Shown here: in pieces, positions 49,077-58,389 of the stretch
Layout of the letters: each line of letters opens with the position of its first letter
Position numbering within the stretch: position 1 is the first letter of the stretch
Source: CATQGW01 sp965262235
GTDB lineage: Bacteria > Chloroflexota > Dehalococcoidia > Bin125
Assembly: GCA_965262235.1 (NCBI GenBank)
Contig: OZ253504.1
Coordinates: forward strand, 682,001-746,000
DNA length: 64,000 nt
Reading direction: 5' to 3'
The notes under the pieces: model-generated
Seen by the model: the letters and a program-made list of their open reading frames with translations, nothing else
The model's database searches: none
What the model was told of the DNA's origin: nothing
Translations under genes and position numbers: made by a program

Positions 49077-51293
49077 ATGGCTTCTGTAGAGCGCCCGACA
49101 GGTGACAGCGTCCGAATCGACGCGCGCAATCGCGTCGAGGAGCTGCGCGAACTCGTCCGCCATCACAACCGCCGCTACTTCGTCGACGACGACCCCGAAA
49201 TCAGCGACGCGGACTTCGACGCGCTGTTTCGCGAGCTGAAGGAGCTCGAGCAGCGCTTCCCCGAGCTCGTGACGGCCGACAGCCCCACCCAGCAGGTCGG
49301 CGCGGAGGTCGAGGAGACGACCTTTGCGGTGGTCGAGCATCCGTTGCCGATGCTCAGTCTGGGCAACGCCTTCAACGCCGATGAGCTGCTCGAGTGGCAC
49401 GGGCGCGCCTCGCGGCTGCTCGACCGCGAGTCGTTCACGTGGGTCACCGAACCAAAGATCGACGGTCTCGCGATCGCGCTGGTCTACGAGGACGGCCGGC
49501 TGGTGCAGGCCGCGACGCGCGGCGACGGCCGCCGCGGCGAGGATGTGACGCCGAACATCCGCCGCATTCGCTCAGTACCGCACGAGCTGAAGGGCGACCC
49601 GCCGCGGCGCTTCGAGGTGCGCGGCGAGGTCTTCATGCCCAAGGCGGGCTTCGAGCAGCTCAATCAGCGCATCGCGGAGAGCAATGAGCAGCGGGTCAGC
49701 GAGGGTCGCAAGCCGGAGCGGCTCTTCGCCAACCCGCGCAACGCGGCTGCGGGCGGCGTGCGGCAGAAGGACCCGCGGGTCACCGCGCAGCGGCCGCTGG
49801 ACATCGCGATCTACCAGCTGGGTTGGGCGGAAGGCGGCGAGCCCCCGGCCACACATTGGGAGACGCTGGCCTGGCTCAAGCGGATGGGCCTGCCGACATC
49901 GCCGCGCGCCGCTCGTTATGACGACCTCGAGCAGGTCGTCGCGGCGTGTGAACGCTGGACGCGGCGGCGCGACGATCTGCCCTTCGACATGGACGGCGTG
50001 GTGGTCAAGATCGACGACCTCCGGCTCCAGGCGGACCTGGGCATCGTCGGACGCGAGCCGCGCTGGGCGATCGCCTGGAAGTTCCCGCCGCAGGAGGCGA
50101 CGACGCTGCTGAAGCGCATCCTGATCAACGTCGGACGCACCGGCAGTCTCAATCCCTACGCGGAGCTCGAGCCGGTCCGCGTCGGCGGCGTGACCGTGGA
50201 GCACGCGACGCTGCACAATCTCGACGACATCCACCGCAAAGATGTCCGCGAGGGCGACACCGTGGTGGTGCGCCGCGCGGGTGAAGTGATCCCGCAGGTC
50301 GTCGGGCCGATTCTGGCCAGCCGCCCCGAAGATGCGGAGCCCTGGCAGATGCCCGCGGTGTGCCCCGCATGCCCGAAGGCAGTCTCGCGCGACGAGGGCG
50401 ACGCGATGTTCTACTGCAAGAACCCACAGTGCCCCGCAGTGCTCCAGCGCAGCATCGAGCACTTCGCCGGGCGCGGCGCGATGGACATTGAAGGGCTGGG
50501 GGAGAAGCGCATCGGCTGGCTGATCAAGAAGGACCATCTCCACAACGTGGCGGAAATCTACGAGCTGCCGCAGCGCCGCGACAGGCTGGGGACCAGCGAG
50601 CAATTCGGCGTCAAACCGAAGCGCAAGGCCGATGGCGAGCAGCGCGTCCCGGGCAAGGCGCTGGAGAATCTGTTCGCCGCGATCGAGGCCAGCAAGCAGC
50701 GCGGCCTCCCGGCCTTGCTCACCGGCCTCGGCATCCGTCATGTCGGCGGCGAGGTAGCGACGCTGCTGGCGACGCGCTTCGGGTCGCTCAGCGCGGTGCT
50801 CGAGGCGGAAGTCGAGACGCTCGCGTCGGTCGACGGCGTCGGCGAGGTGATCGCTGCGAGCATCGTGGAGTGGGCGGCCGACGAGGGCAACCAGAAGCTC
50901 GCGGGGCGGCTGATCGAGGCCGGGGTCAAGCACGAGCTCGAGCTCGAAGCGACGCCGGACGCGACCCCGTTGGATGGCTTTCGCTTCGTGATCACGGGCC
51001 GGCTCGACTCGATGAGCCGCCCGCAGGCGCAGGCCGCGCTCAAGCGTCTGGGCGCCGCCGTGTCGGGCGCCGTGAGCAAGAGCACAACGGCGCTGGTCGC
51101 CGGCGAAGCGGCCGGCAGCAAGCTGGCGAAGGCGAACGAGCTGAACGTCGCGGTATGGGACGAGGCGCGACTGCTCGCCGCCCTGGACGATCCGGACGCG
51201 GCGGCGGCGGAGCTGCGAGCCCCGGCTGCGGAGGCAGAAGCTGAGGCGGAGGACGAAGCAGACGAAGCGACGGGGGCAGCGACGCCCGCCTGA
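49077..51293 (+). CDS. ligA: NAD+-dependent DNA ligase
   Basis: Seals nicks in replication and repair. 738 residues: Ia domain (LRELVRHHNRRYFVDDDPEISD), adenylation domain with nucleophile K127 in EPKIDGLA, OB fold, C4 zinc finger (CPAC...CKNPQC), helix-hairpin-helix set and a C-terminal BRCT domain (about 625-700, GFRFVITGRLDSMSR). A 40-residue Ala/Glu-rich acidic tail follows BRCT, making it longer than the usual 670-690. Confidence 0.97.
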   Translation: MASVERPTGDSVRIDARNRVEELRELVRHHNRRYFVDDDPEISDADFDALFRELKELEQRFPELVTADSPTQQVGAEVEETTFAVVEHPLPMLSLGNAFNADELLEWHGRASRLLDRESFTWVTEPKIDGLAIALVYEDGRLVQAATRGDGRRGEDVTPNIRRIRSVPHELKGDPPRRFEVRGEVFMPKAGFEQLNQRIAESNEQRVSEGRKPERLFANPRNAAAGGVRQKDPRVTAQRPLDIAIYQLGWAEGGEPPATHWETLAWLKRMGLPTSPRAARYDDLEQVVAACERWTRRRDDLPFDMDGVVVKIDDLRLQADLGIVGREPRWAIAWKFPPQEATTLLKRILINVGRTGSLNPYAELEPVRVGGVTVEHATLHNLDDIHRKDVREGDTVVVRRAGEVIPQVVGPILASRPEDAEPWQMPAVCPACPKAVSRDEGDAMFYCKNPQCPAVLQRSIEHFAGRGAMDIEGLGEKRIGWLIKKDHLHNVAEIYELPQRRDRLGTSEQFGVKPKRKADGEQRVPGKALENLFAAIEASKQRGLPALLTGLGIRHVGGEVATLLATRFGSLSAVLEAEVETLASVDGVGEVIAASIVEWAADEGNQKLAGRLIEAGVKHELELEATPDATPLDGFRFVITGRLDSMSRPQAQAALKRLGAAVSGAVSKSTTALVAGEAAGSKLAKANELNVAVWDEARLLAALDDPDAAAAELRAPAAEAEAEAEDEADEATGAATPA

Positions 51294-51366
51294 GCGTTGC
51301 CGCATCGTAAGCGTCGGCCGTCGGGGCCGCGTCGTAGACGACCATACGGAGTATCGTAAGAAGGAT

Positions 51367-51386
51367 CGCGCGGATGGCGCGCTTTT
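51367..51386 (+). terminator. small hairpin plus T-run after ligA
   Basis: Stem GCGCG / CGCGC with loop GATGG, followed by TTTT (51383-51386). It lies in the 135-base gap before mreB and could end ligA transcription; the stem is short, so the call is weak. Confidence 0.4.
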
Positions 51387-51428
51387 CGCCGTGCGTGGAA
51401 CCCGACCTGCTATCTGGAAAGCCACGCG

Positions 51429-52490
51429 ATGGTTTGGCGCCCTCTGAGCTGGATCGCGAACCGCTTCTCCCACGACATTGGGATCGATCTCGGCACTGCG
51501 AACACGCTCGTGGCCGTGCGTGGCCGTGGGATCGTGATCGACGAACCGTCGGTGGTGGCGATCGACCGCCAGACCCGCACCGTGCTGGCGATCGGCGCGG
51601 AAGCAAAGACGATGGTTGGCCGCACGCCGGCCCATATCGTGGCGGTTCGGCCGCTGCGCGACGGCGTGATCTCCGACTTCGAGGTCACCGAGCGGATGTT
51701 GCAGTACTTCATCCGCTCGGCGCATGAGCGCAGCGGAATCGGGCTGCGTCGCCCGCGGGTGATGGTGGGGATGCCGAGCGGCGCGACCGAAGTCGAGAAG
51801 CGCGCGATCTTCGAGGCGACGAAAAGCGCGGGCGCACGCGAGGTCCATCTGATCGAGGAGCCGATGGCCGCCGCGATTGGCGCCGGCCTGCCGATCTTCG
51901 ACGCGCGCGGCAGCATCGTGGTCGACGTCGGCGGCGGCACCACCGAGGTGGCCGTCTGCGCGATGGGCGGGATCGTCGTGAGCACCTCGATCCGAGTGGC
52001 CGGCGACGAGATCGACCAGGCGATCGTGACCTACGCGCGTCAGGTCCACAACATGCAGATCGGCGAGGCGACGGCGGAGCGGATCAAGCTGGAGGGCGCG
52101 TCGGCGTTCCCGCTCGAACGTGAGCGCACCGTCGCCTTCCGCGGTCGCGACCTCTCGTCGTCGCTGCCGAAGACGGTCGAGGTGAGCACCGTGGAGCTGC
52201 GCGATGCGATCTCGCGGGCAGTCGCGGCCGTCGTCGACGCTGTGCGACGCACACTCGAGATCACGCCGGCTGAGCTGGTCACCGACATGATGACGCAGGG
52301 CATCGCGATCGCCGGCGGCGGCGCGCTGCTACCCGGTCTCGACCGCCGGGTATCGCAGGAGACGCGCTTCCCGGCATACGTCGCGGAGTCTCCGCTGACC
52401 TGCGTGGTGCGTGGCTGCACCGAGGCGCTGATGGCACGCGACGCGCTGAACACCGTAGATTCGCGGTCGGCGTCGTCGCGCAGATCCTAG
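51429..52490 (+). CDS. mreB: rod-shape protein MreB
   Basis: Actin-like ATPase that steers lateral wall synthesis. 353 residues; phosphate loop DIGIDLGTANTLVAVRGRG, EEPMAAAIGAG, VVDVGGGTTEVAV and AGGGALLPGL are the actin-fold nucleotide motifs. The N-terminal MVWRPLSWIANRF is amphipathic and can bind membrane. First of the mreB-mreC-mreD-mrdA-rodA operon. Confidence 0.96.
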   Translation: MVWRPLSWIANRFSHDIGIDLGTANTLVAVRGRGIVIDEPSVVAIDRQTRTVLAIGAEAKTMVGRTPAHIVAVRPLRDGVISDFEVTERMLQYFIRSAHERSGIGLRRPRVMVGMPSGATEVEKRAIFEATKSAGAREVHLIEEPMAAAIGAGLPIFDARGSIVVDVGGGTTEVAVCAMGGIVVSTSIRVAGDEIDQAIVTYARQVHNMQIGEATAERIKLEGASAFPLERERTVAFRGRDLSSSLPKTVEVSTVELRDAISRAVAAVVDAVRRTLEITPAELVTDMMTQGIAIAGGGALLPGLDRRVSQETRFPAYVAESPLTCVVRGCTEALMARDALNTVDSRSASSRRS

Positions 52491-52499
52491 GGTGAGGCG

Positions 52500-53351
52500 A
52501 TGCGGTTCGGTCGAGCGCGGTTGCAATGGTCGCTCGCAATCGTTGCGCTCGTCGCGCTGTTGGCGCTGATCTCCTGGCAGGGCTGGGCTGCGCCGGTGGA
52601 AGACGAGACAGCCTCGTTCTTCGCGCCGGTCCAACGCGCGCTCCGCCAGGCCGCCGAGCCGATCGCGAACCTGCTCGCTGAGATCGACGACTTCGACCGG
52701 CTGGAGGAGGAGAACCGCGCGCTGCACGGGCGGATCGAGCAGCTGGAGGCCGAGATCGCACGGCAGCGCGAGCTGCAGATCCAGGTCCGCGCCCGCGCCG
52801 AGCTGCTCGCCGTGCAGGCCGAGTCCACCTCGCCGCTGCTGCCCGCCAACGTGATCATCCGCGACCTAACCGGCCTGCGCACCGTCGTGGGGCTGGACCG
52901 CGGCCGCGAAGACGGCATCGCAATCGGGATGGCCGTCATCGCCGCCGGCGGCACGCTGGTCGGCAGGGTGATCGAGGTGCGCGCCAATACCTCCTTCGTG
53001 CGGCTGATCACGGACCCCGACAGCGCGATCCGTGTGTTGCATCAGCCCAGCCGCACGGAGAGCGTGGCGACCGGCGACACGCTGGGCAACCTCGAGGTAC
53101 TGCTGCCCTGGAGCGCCGAGGTCGAGCTGGGCCACATCTTCGTCACGTCCGGTCTCGACGGTCTGCTGCCGCAGGGCCTGCCGGTCGCGCGCGTCTCGTC
53201 GGCCACGGGCAGCCCGCAAGAGGCATTCCGCGAGGTGCGGCTGCAACCGCTGGCGCCGCTCGACCAGCTCGAACAGGTGCTGATCCAGCTCACCTTCCCG
53301 CCGCCGCTGATCGATCTGGACGATCCGGCGACCGCCCAGGCGACGCCATGA
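52500..53351 (+). CDS. mreC: rod-shape protein MreC
   Basis: Periplasmic scaffold linking MreB/MreD to PBP2. 283 residues: membrane anchor (about 9-27), coiled coil with DDFDRLEEENRALHGRIEQL (about 60-95), then the beta-rich MreC domain (about 105-270, with ANVIIRDLTGLRTVVGLDRG and VTSGLDGLLPQGLPV). The stop overlaps mreD by 4 nt. Confidence 0.94.
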   Translation: MRFGRARLQWSLAIVALVALLALISWQGWAAPVEDETASFFAPVQRALRQAAEPIANLLAEIDDFDRLEEENRALHGRIEQLEAEIARQRELQIQVRARAELLAVQAESTSPLLPANVIIRDLTGLRTVVGLDRGREDGIAIGMAVIAAGGTLVGRVIEVRANTSFVRLITDPDSAIRVLHQPSRTESVATGDTLGNLEVLLPWSAEVELGHIFVTSGLDGLLPQGLPVARVSSATGSPQEAFREVRLQPLAPLDQLEQVLIQLTFPPPLIDLDDPATAQATP

Positions 53352-53845
53352 GATGGCCGGTACTGGTCGCCCTGGTCGTGCTACTGGTCCTCTTCCAGAC
53401 GTCGATCGCGCCGGTCTTCGAGGTGTTCGGGGTCGGGCTCAACCTGCTGTTGGTCGTGCTCTGCTGCATCGCGCTGTTGCGCGACCCGGAGGAGGTCGTG
53501 GTTGCGGCGCCGCTGGCCGGCGTCGGCATGGGGCTGCTGGCCTTCCAGGGCCTGGCGGTCAGCGTGGCCGCGCTGGCGCCGATCGCGTTCGCGGCGATGC
53601 TCTGGTCGGGCCAGCACAGCCTGCCGCGCTGGCTCGCCGTGCTGCTGCTGATCGCGTTCGCCAGCGTGGCGCATTTTGCCGCGCTGGCGGTGGCCGTCGA
53701 GATCGAAACCACGGGCGTAAATTGGGTTGAGGCGGTGCGTGACGTGATGCTGCCCTCGATCGTGACGAACGTGGTGCTGGGCATCCCCGTCTATGCCGTC
53801 GCGCGGATCCTCGCCGCGCCGCGGCGCGAAGCGGCTCCGATCTGA
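53348..53845 (+). CDS. mreD: rod-shape protein MreD
   Basis: 165-residue polytopic membrane protein with about five hydrophobic helices and little else conserved, as usual for MreD; the assignment rests on size, topology and place between mreC and PBP2. Its stop shares one base with the mrdA start (TGATG). Confidence 0.9.
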   Translation: MRWPVLVALVVLLVLFQTSIAPVFEVFGVGLNLLLVVLCCIALLRDPEEVVVAAPLAGVGMGLLAFQGLAVSVAALAPIAFAAMLWSGQHSLPRWLAVLLLIAFASVAHFAALAVAVEIETTGVNWVEAVRDVMLPSIVTNVVLGIPVYAVARILAAPRREAAPI

Positions 53846-55896
53846 TGGCGCGCGTACCGGGCGCCTTGCAGCCGCCCGTTGAGGGCTTTCCCGTTCGACT
53901 CAAGGTCTGGGTGCTCGGTGGGCTGGTGCTGCTGCTCTTCGGGATCCTGACTGCGCAGCTGGTGCGGCTACAGCTGCTCAAGCACGAGGAGTATTCCGCG
54001 CGAGCGGACATCAACCGCGTCCGCAGCTTCAACCTCGCGCCCGCGCGTGGGCTGATCTACGCGCGCGACGGCACGCCGCTGGTCGAGAACAAGGCCGCCT
54101 ACCGCATCTTGCTCGTCGCCGCCGACATCCCCGACGGCGAGGAAGCGCGGATCGCCGCGGCGATCGCCGCCGTCTTCGAGGTTTCGGCCTGGGAGATCGA
54201 GCAGGCGATTCTCAGCCGCAAGGCCAGCAACGACCCCTTCCTGCCCTTCGTGATCTCCGACGATCCGGGCGCCTCGGCAGTGCTCGATCTAACCACGCGC
54301 AGGCGCGAGCTGCCGGGCATCGTGGTCGAGACGGTCTCCGAGCGCCGCTATGAGCACGCCGAGCTGCTCGCGCACATCCTGGGCTACGTCAACTGGATCA
54401 CTGAGGAGGAGTACGCCGAACTGGCCGCTGAGCGCTACCTCTACAGCGACAAGATCGGTCAGACGGGCCTCGAGGCGAGCTACGAGTCGGTGCTGCGCGG
54501 CGCGGCGGGACGACGACAGATCGAAGTCGACGCGATCGGCCGTGAGCTGCGTGTGCTCAATGCCGAGGACCCCGTCCCGGGCCACAGCCTGGTGCTCACC
54601 ATCGATCTCGAGCTACAGGCGCGTGTGCAGGAGATTCTCGAGCGGAACATCGGCGCATCGCTGTTCGCCGCCTCGGTCGTGCTCGACGTGCGGACCGGCG
54701 AGGTGCTCGCGCTGGTGTCGATCCCCACCTACGACCTGAACATCTACAACGACGGGCTGACGCCGGAGGAGTGGACCGAGTTGCTCGAGGAGCCGGGCCA
54801 ACCGCTGCGCAACCACGCGATCTCCGACCAGCTCCCGCCCGGCTCGACCTTCAAGGTGGTGACCGGGGCGGCGGCGCTGGCGGAAGGGGTCGTGACGCCC
54901 GACACCCGGATTTACTCACCGGGCGAGCTTGTCGTGCACAATCAGAACAACGTCGGCATCGTCTACAGGTTCGGCGACACGGTGCTGGGCACGTACGACT
55001 TCCGTCGCGGGCTCTCGGAGTCGAGCAACGTCTACTTCTTCTACCTCGCCGGCGGCTCACCCTACCGCCATCCCGACGCGCCGCCGCGCACCCAGTGGGA
55101 GCAGGACCAGATCGCTGCGGCGCTGGCCGACGGCGCGATCGCCGGCGATGTCGAGTTCGAGGGCATGGGCCCGCGCGCGTTGGCCTCCTGGGCGCGGAAG
55201 TTCGGCTTCGACAATCCCACCGGCATCGACATCGCGGGCGAAGTAGGCGGACTGATCCCCGATCCGGAGCTCAAGCGGGAGACGTTCGGCGAGTCGTGGG
55301 TCGACGGCGATACCTACAACTTCGCGATCGGTCAGGGCTTCGTGGCCGTCACGCCGCTACAGATGGCGGTCGCGGTGGCGGCGATCGCAAACGGGGGCAC
55401 CGTCTTCGAGCCGCGCATCGTCTACGAGGTGCGCGACGTCAACGGCGGCCTCGTCCAACCGTTCCAGCCCGTCGTGCGCCGGCAGCTCGACATCGACCCC
55501 GAGCATCTGCGCGTGATCCGCGAAGGGATGGCGCTGTCGACCCTCGCGGGCACCTCGCACGACGCCTACGTGGCGCTGCCGGAGATGTTGATCGGCGGCA
55601 AGACGGGCACCGCCGAGTACGCCCAGACCGGGCCGGCCAGCGGTGAAGAGGGCCCCACCCACGGCTGGTTCGTCGCGTTCGCACCATTCGACGATCCGCA
55701 GGTCGCGATCGTCGTGTTCTTCGAGTTCAGCGCGGGCTACCTCGCCGCGGGCGCCGGGGGCGAGATCGCCCGCGCCTGGGCCGAGACCTCAGGGGCGATC
55801 GACGCGGCGATCGCGCCGCCCCATGCGCGCATCAACATCTCGGACGAGGAGAACGAGCGTCTGTTCCGAGAGATTCGCGCGAGGTCGCCCGAATGA
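53845..55896 (+). CDS. mrdA: penicillin-binding protein 2 (elongasome transpeptidase)
   Basis: Cross-links lateral wall peptidoglycan. 683 residues: membrane anchor (about 23-45), PBP dimerisation domain (ARGLIYARDGTPLVENKAAY onwards) and a transpeptidase domain. Active-site motifs are SxxK at S334-K337 (PPGSTFKVVTG), SxN at S393-N395 (SESSNVYFFY) and KTG at K586 (GGKTGTAEYA). The stop overlaps rodA by 4 nt; RodA is its glycosyltransferase partner. Confidence 0.96.
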   Translation: MARVPGALQPPVEGFPVRLKVWVLGGLVLLLFGILTAQLVRLQLLKHEEYSARADINRVRSFNLAPARGLIYARDGTPLVENKAAYRILLVAADIPDGEEARIAAAIAAVFEVSAWEIEQAILSRKASNDPFLPFVISDDPGASAVLDLTTRRRELPGIVVETVSERRYEHAELLAHILGYVNWITEEEYAELAAERYLYSDKIGQTGLEASYESVLRGAAGRRQIEVDAIGRELRVLNAEDPVPGHSLVLTIDLELQARVQEILERNIGASLFAASVVLDVRTGEVLALVSIPTYDLNIYNDGLTPEEWTELLEEPGQPLRNHAISDQLPPGSTFKVVTGAAALAEGVVTPDTRIYSPGELVVHNQNNVGIVYRFGDTVLGTYDFRRGLSESSNVYFFYLAGGSPYRHPDAPPRTQWEQDQIAAALADGAIAGDVEFEGMGPRALASWARKFGFDNPTGIDIAGEVGGLIPDPELKRETFGESWVDGDTYNFAIGQGFVAVTPLQMAVAVAAIANGGTVFEPRIVYEVRDVNGGLVQPFQPVVRRQLDIDPEHLRVIREGMALSTLAGTSHDAYVALPEMLIGGKTGTAEYAQTGPASGEEGPTHGWFVAFAPFDDPQVAIVVFFEFSAGYLAAGAGGEIARAWAETSGAIDAAIAPPHARINISDEENERLFREIRARSPE

Positions 55897-57011
55897 CGGG
55901 CCACTCCTGGCGCCACTTCGACCCGCTGCTGCTCGTGGCGGCGCTGGCCCTGACGGTCTACGGCACGCTGGTGATTTACAGCGCCTCGCTGCCGCGCGGC
56001 GCCGAAGGGATCGTGCTCTCGACCGAGGTGCAGCGCCACATCACATTCGCGATCGTCGGCGCGCTGCTGATGATCGGGATGGCCCGAGTCGACTACCGGC
56101 TGATCGACACGTTGGGCTGGTTCGCCTACGGCTTCGGTGTCCTGGTGCTTGTGCTCGTGCTGCTGGTCGGCAGCGACGAGTTCGGCGCGCGGCGCTGGTT
56201 CGATCTCGGCTTCACCGTGGTGCAGGCGTCCGAGATCGGCAAGCTGATGATGATCCTCGGCCTTGCCAAGTTCCTCACCGACTATCGCGATCGGCTGCAG
56301 GAATGGCGCATCTTCGCTGCGTCGCTGGCGATCGCCGTAGTGCCGGCGTTTCTGGTCTTCCTCGAGCCCGACGCGGGCAGCGCGGTCGTCTTCCTGGCGC
56401 TCTGGCTGGTGATGACGGCGTTCGCGGGCGCGCGGCTGCGTCACTATGCGACGCTCGCGGCGCTGGGACTTTGCATGATTCCTGTCGGCCTCGCGGCCGG
56501 CGTCCAGGATTATCAGCGCGACCGGATTCGCGCCTTCATCGACCCCACGACCGACCCGCAGGGCGCCGGCTTCAACGTGATCCAGGCTGAGACGTCGGTC
56601 GGCTCGGGCGGTCTGTGGGGCCAGGGGCTGACGCAGGGCACGCAGACCCAGCTCGACTTCGTGCGCATCCAAACGACCGACTTCATCTTCAGCGTGCTCG
56701 GCGAGGAGCTGGGCTTCGTGGGCGCGATGGCGCTGTTCGCACTGATGCTGTTGCTGCTGTTCCGCATCCTGCGCGTGGTTGGGAAGGCGCCCGAACCGCT
56801 CGGCCAGCTGCTCGCGGTCGGCATGCTGACGATGATCACGATGCAGGTGTTCATCAACGTCGCGATCAATATCCGGCTGCTGCCAGTCACGGGCATCCCG
56901 CTGCCGTTCATCAGCCTCGGCAACTCATCGCTGCTGATGCTCTTCGTGGGTCTCGGGCTGTTGCAGAGCGTGCTGGCCTGGGCAGACGACAGCCGCCCGC
57001 GACCGACGTGA
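55893..57011 (+). CDS. rodA: SEDS glycosyltransferase RodA
   Basis: Polymerises lipid II into glycan strands with PBP2. 372 residues and about ten membrane helices; SEDS-family segments include FARWFDLG-like GARRWFDLGFTVVQASEIGKL, EPDAGSAVVFLALWLVM, the loop QAETSVGSGGLWGQGLTQG and the end TGIPLPFISLGNSSLLML. Position after mrdA favours RodA over FtsW. Confidence 0.94.
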   Translation: MTGHSWRHFDPLLLVAALALTVYGTLVIYSASLPRGAEGIVLSTEVQRHITFAIVGALLMIGMARVDYRLIDTLGWFAYGFGVLVLVLVLLVGSDEFGARRWFDLGFTVVQASEIGKLMMILGLAKFLTDYRDRLQEWRIFAASLAIAVVPAFLVFLEPDAGSAVVFLALWLVMTAFAGARLRHYATLAALGLCMIPVGLAAGVQDYQRDRIRAFIDPTTDPQGAGFNVIQAETSVGSGGLWGQGLTQGTQTQLDFVRIQTTDFIFSVLGEELGFVGAMALFALMLLLLFRILRVVGKAPEPLGQLLAVGMLTMITMQVFINVAINIRLLPVTGIPLPFISLGNSSLLMLFVGLGLLQSVLAWADDSRPRPT

Positions 57012-57098
57012 CCGCCGCATTCGATCCTCCGAGTCGTCTGCGAACAGCCGAGCTCCGGCTCCGGACGACGTAGGAAGCCTCCGAACAAGTCGGATCCC

Positions 57099-57216
57099 CT
57101 CTCCCCCCGCTTCGCGGGGGGAGATGCCGAAGGCAGAGGGGGGCGACCCGTTGCGGAGTGGGGGAGCCCCCCGTCTGTCCCTACGGGACATCTCCCCCCG
57201 CTGCGCGGGGGGAGAG
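57099..57216. repeat. GC-rich hairpin repeat pair, copy 3
   Basis: Left module from 57099 (CTCCCCCC-GCTTCGC-GGGGGGAG, then GATGCCGAAGGCAGAG) and right inverted module to 57216 (GTCCCTACGGGAC, then CTCCCCCC-GCTGCGC-GGGGGGAG). It is nearly as well preserved as copy 1 and sits downstream of rodA, facing the last clpC-tail copy. The next 90 bases, to 57308, hold nothing recognisable. Confidence 0.82.
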
Positions 57217-57308
57217 CAAGAACGGACGCGATGACTTGTTCAGCAGCCTGTTAGGGCAATACACGCCCCATCAAGGCGGCGCTTCCAAGGCGCGGAGCGA
57301 ACGGAGGC

Positions 57309-57425
57309 TCAGGAGGTGACGATCGCTTCGCCCTCTTGCTGCTCCGCCTCGCCCGGGTCTTCCTCTACCACCACGGATTCGACGGGCGTGACTTCGACCG
57401 CCCGGGGGACGCGCTCGTACTCGAC
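57309..57425 (-). pseudogene. detached copy of the clpC 3' end (tail copy A)
   Basis: An open stretch of 38 codons plus stop matches the last residues of ClpC: YERVPRAVEVTPVESVVVEE and DPGEAEQQEGEAIVTS here, against YERIPRVVEVMPIESVVVEQ and DSGEAEQQEGEAIVTS in clpC. It ends at the same TGA context (TCAGGAGGTGACGATCGC on the plus strand). No ClpC body precedes it. A 67-codon frame with its own ATG (57512) contains it but overlaps the neighbouring secreted-protein gene, so I treat it as a duplication scar. Confidence 0.85.
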
Positions 57426-57459
57426 GATCCCAACCCGAGTGGACGAGACGCCGCTACAG

Positions 57460-58389
57460 CTACTGGAGCTCCTGGTTGTCGCCACTGCCGGATATCTCTC
57501 CTGTGCCCTCATCCGCTTCTCCGCCGCAGGTAAACTCCGCCACCCAATACACGCTCGGCGCGCGCCAACTTAGGTCCCGCACGATGAATCCGTACCGTGT
57601 CGCCTGCGATGTGCGCGGTCGCGCTGAACTCACATGCCGCTCGTCCGAGAAGAGCCACACCGCCTCTTCTGCGTAATAATGATCATTGTCGCTGACACGA
57701 TGTTCCAGATAGGCGAGTGCCTCTGGCCCGATAGACCACGTTGACGGCGAGTTAGCTGTGATGCTGACTTGGGTCAAAATGCACAATTCAGCGACATCAC
57801 CGCCTGTGCCCCAAGTTACGTCGTCGCTGTAGCCCCTGATTAGCCTTGCAGGCGTAACTGGGGCGGTGATCGAGACCGTCGAGCTGCGCAGCCATTCGCC
57901 CTGCCGCTCCTCGATGAGCCGCGGAGACAGGTAGCGGACGTCCGGCAGGATGCGGTGGCCCTGGTGTTCAAGCGCGAACTCGATTCGACCGTCGGCCAGC
58001 GGCTGCGCGACCACGTACACCTCTTCGCTAGGCACGCCGAAGCCAGGCGAGTCCCACGCTCCGTCGATGTCGCGGTACAGCGGTGACTCGGCTCCTGCTG
58101 CGGCCGCAAGCGCTGGCGGTGCAGTTGGGACACCGATAACTCGAATGGCCGTGCTCGTGAGCCATTCCCCGACGCGTTGTTGGATGAGTTCCGGCGTCAA
58201 GAACCGGGCTTCCGGCAGAAGCCGCTCTCCCAGGTACTGAATCCCGAACTCGATGCTCCCGTTCTCGAGCGGCTGAGCCGTAATTTGCACGTCCAGCATC
58301 GTCGTGCCGTCTTCACTGGCGGCTGCACCCCCAACAGCAGCGTATGAGAGAATCACGAGCAGGAACGCAGATAGCCCAATGCGGAGCAT
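57460..58389 (-). CDS. secreted protein with two internal repeats, copy A (module gene X)
   Basis: 309 residues, family not recognised. Signal peptide MLRIGLSAFLLVILSYAAVG with probable cleavage near AAA-SED. Two about 50-residue repeats follow (about 32-83 and 113-164), each with AQPL-x-G-x-IEF, a GxR(I/L)LP(E/D)xR(F/Y)L core and EWL-xSS/T-xxxI. I have seen such motifs in other extracytoplasmic Chloroflexota proteins, from memory only. Two lone Cys (ELCILT, EFTCGG) may form a disulfide. Start chosen at the ATG before the signal peptide. Base composition is lower in G+C than the neighbours. Paralogue: 59033-59971. Confidence 0.75.
   Translation of the reverse strand: MLRIGLSAFLLVILSYAAVGGAAASEDGTTMLDVQITAQPLENGSIEFGIQYLGERLLPEARFLTPELIQQRVGEWLTSTAIRVIGVPTAPPALAAAAGAESPLYRDIDGAWDSPGFGVPSEEVYVVAQPLADGRIEFALEHQGHRILPDVRYLSPRLIEERQGEWLRSSTVSITAPVTPARLIRGYSDDVTWGTGGDVAELCILTQVSITANSPSTWSIGPEALAYLEHRVSDNDHYYAEEAVWLFSDERHVSSARPRTSQATRYGFIVRDLSWRAPSVYWVAEFTCGGEADEGTGEISGSGDNQELQ

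Noticed and set aside
49572..52049. 825-codon open frame on the minus strand opposite ligA and mreB
   Set aside because: It is antisense to two clear genes, has His/Arg/Asp-rich low-complexity sequence and no motif; such frames are expected in high-GC coding DNA.
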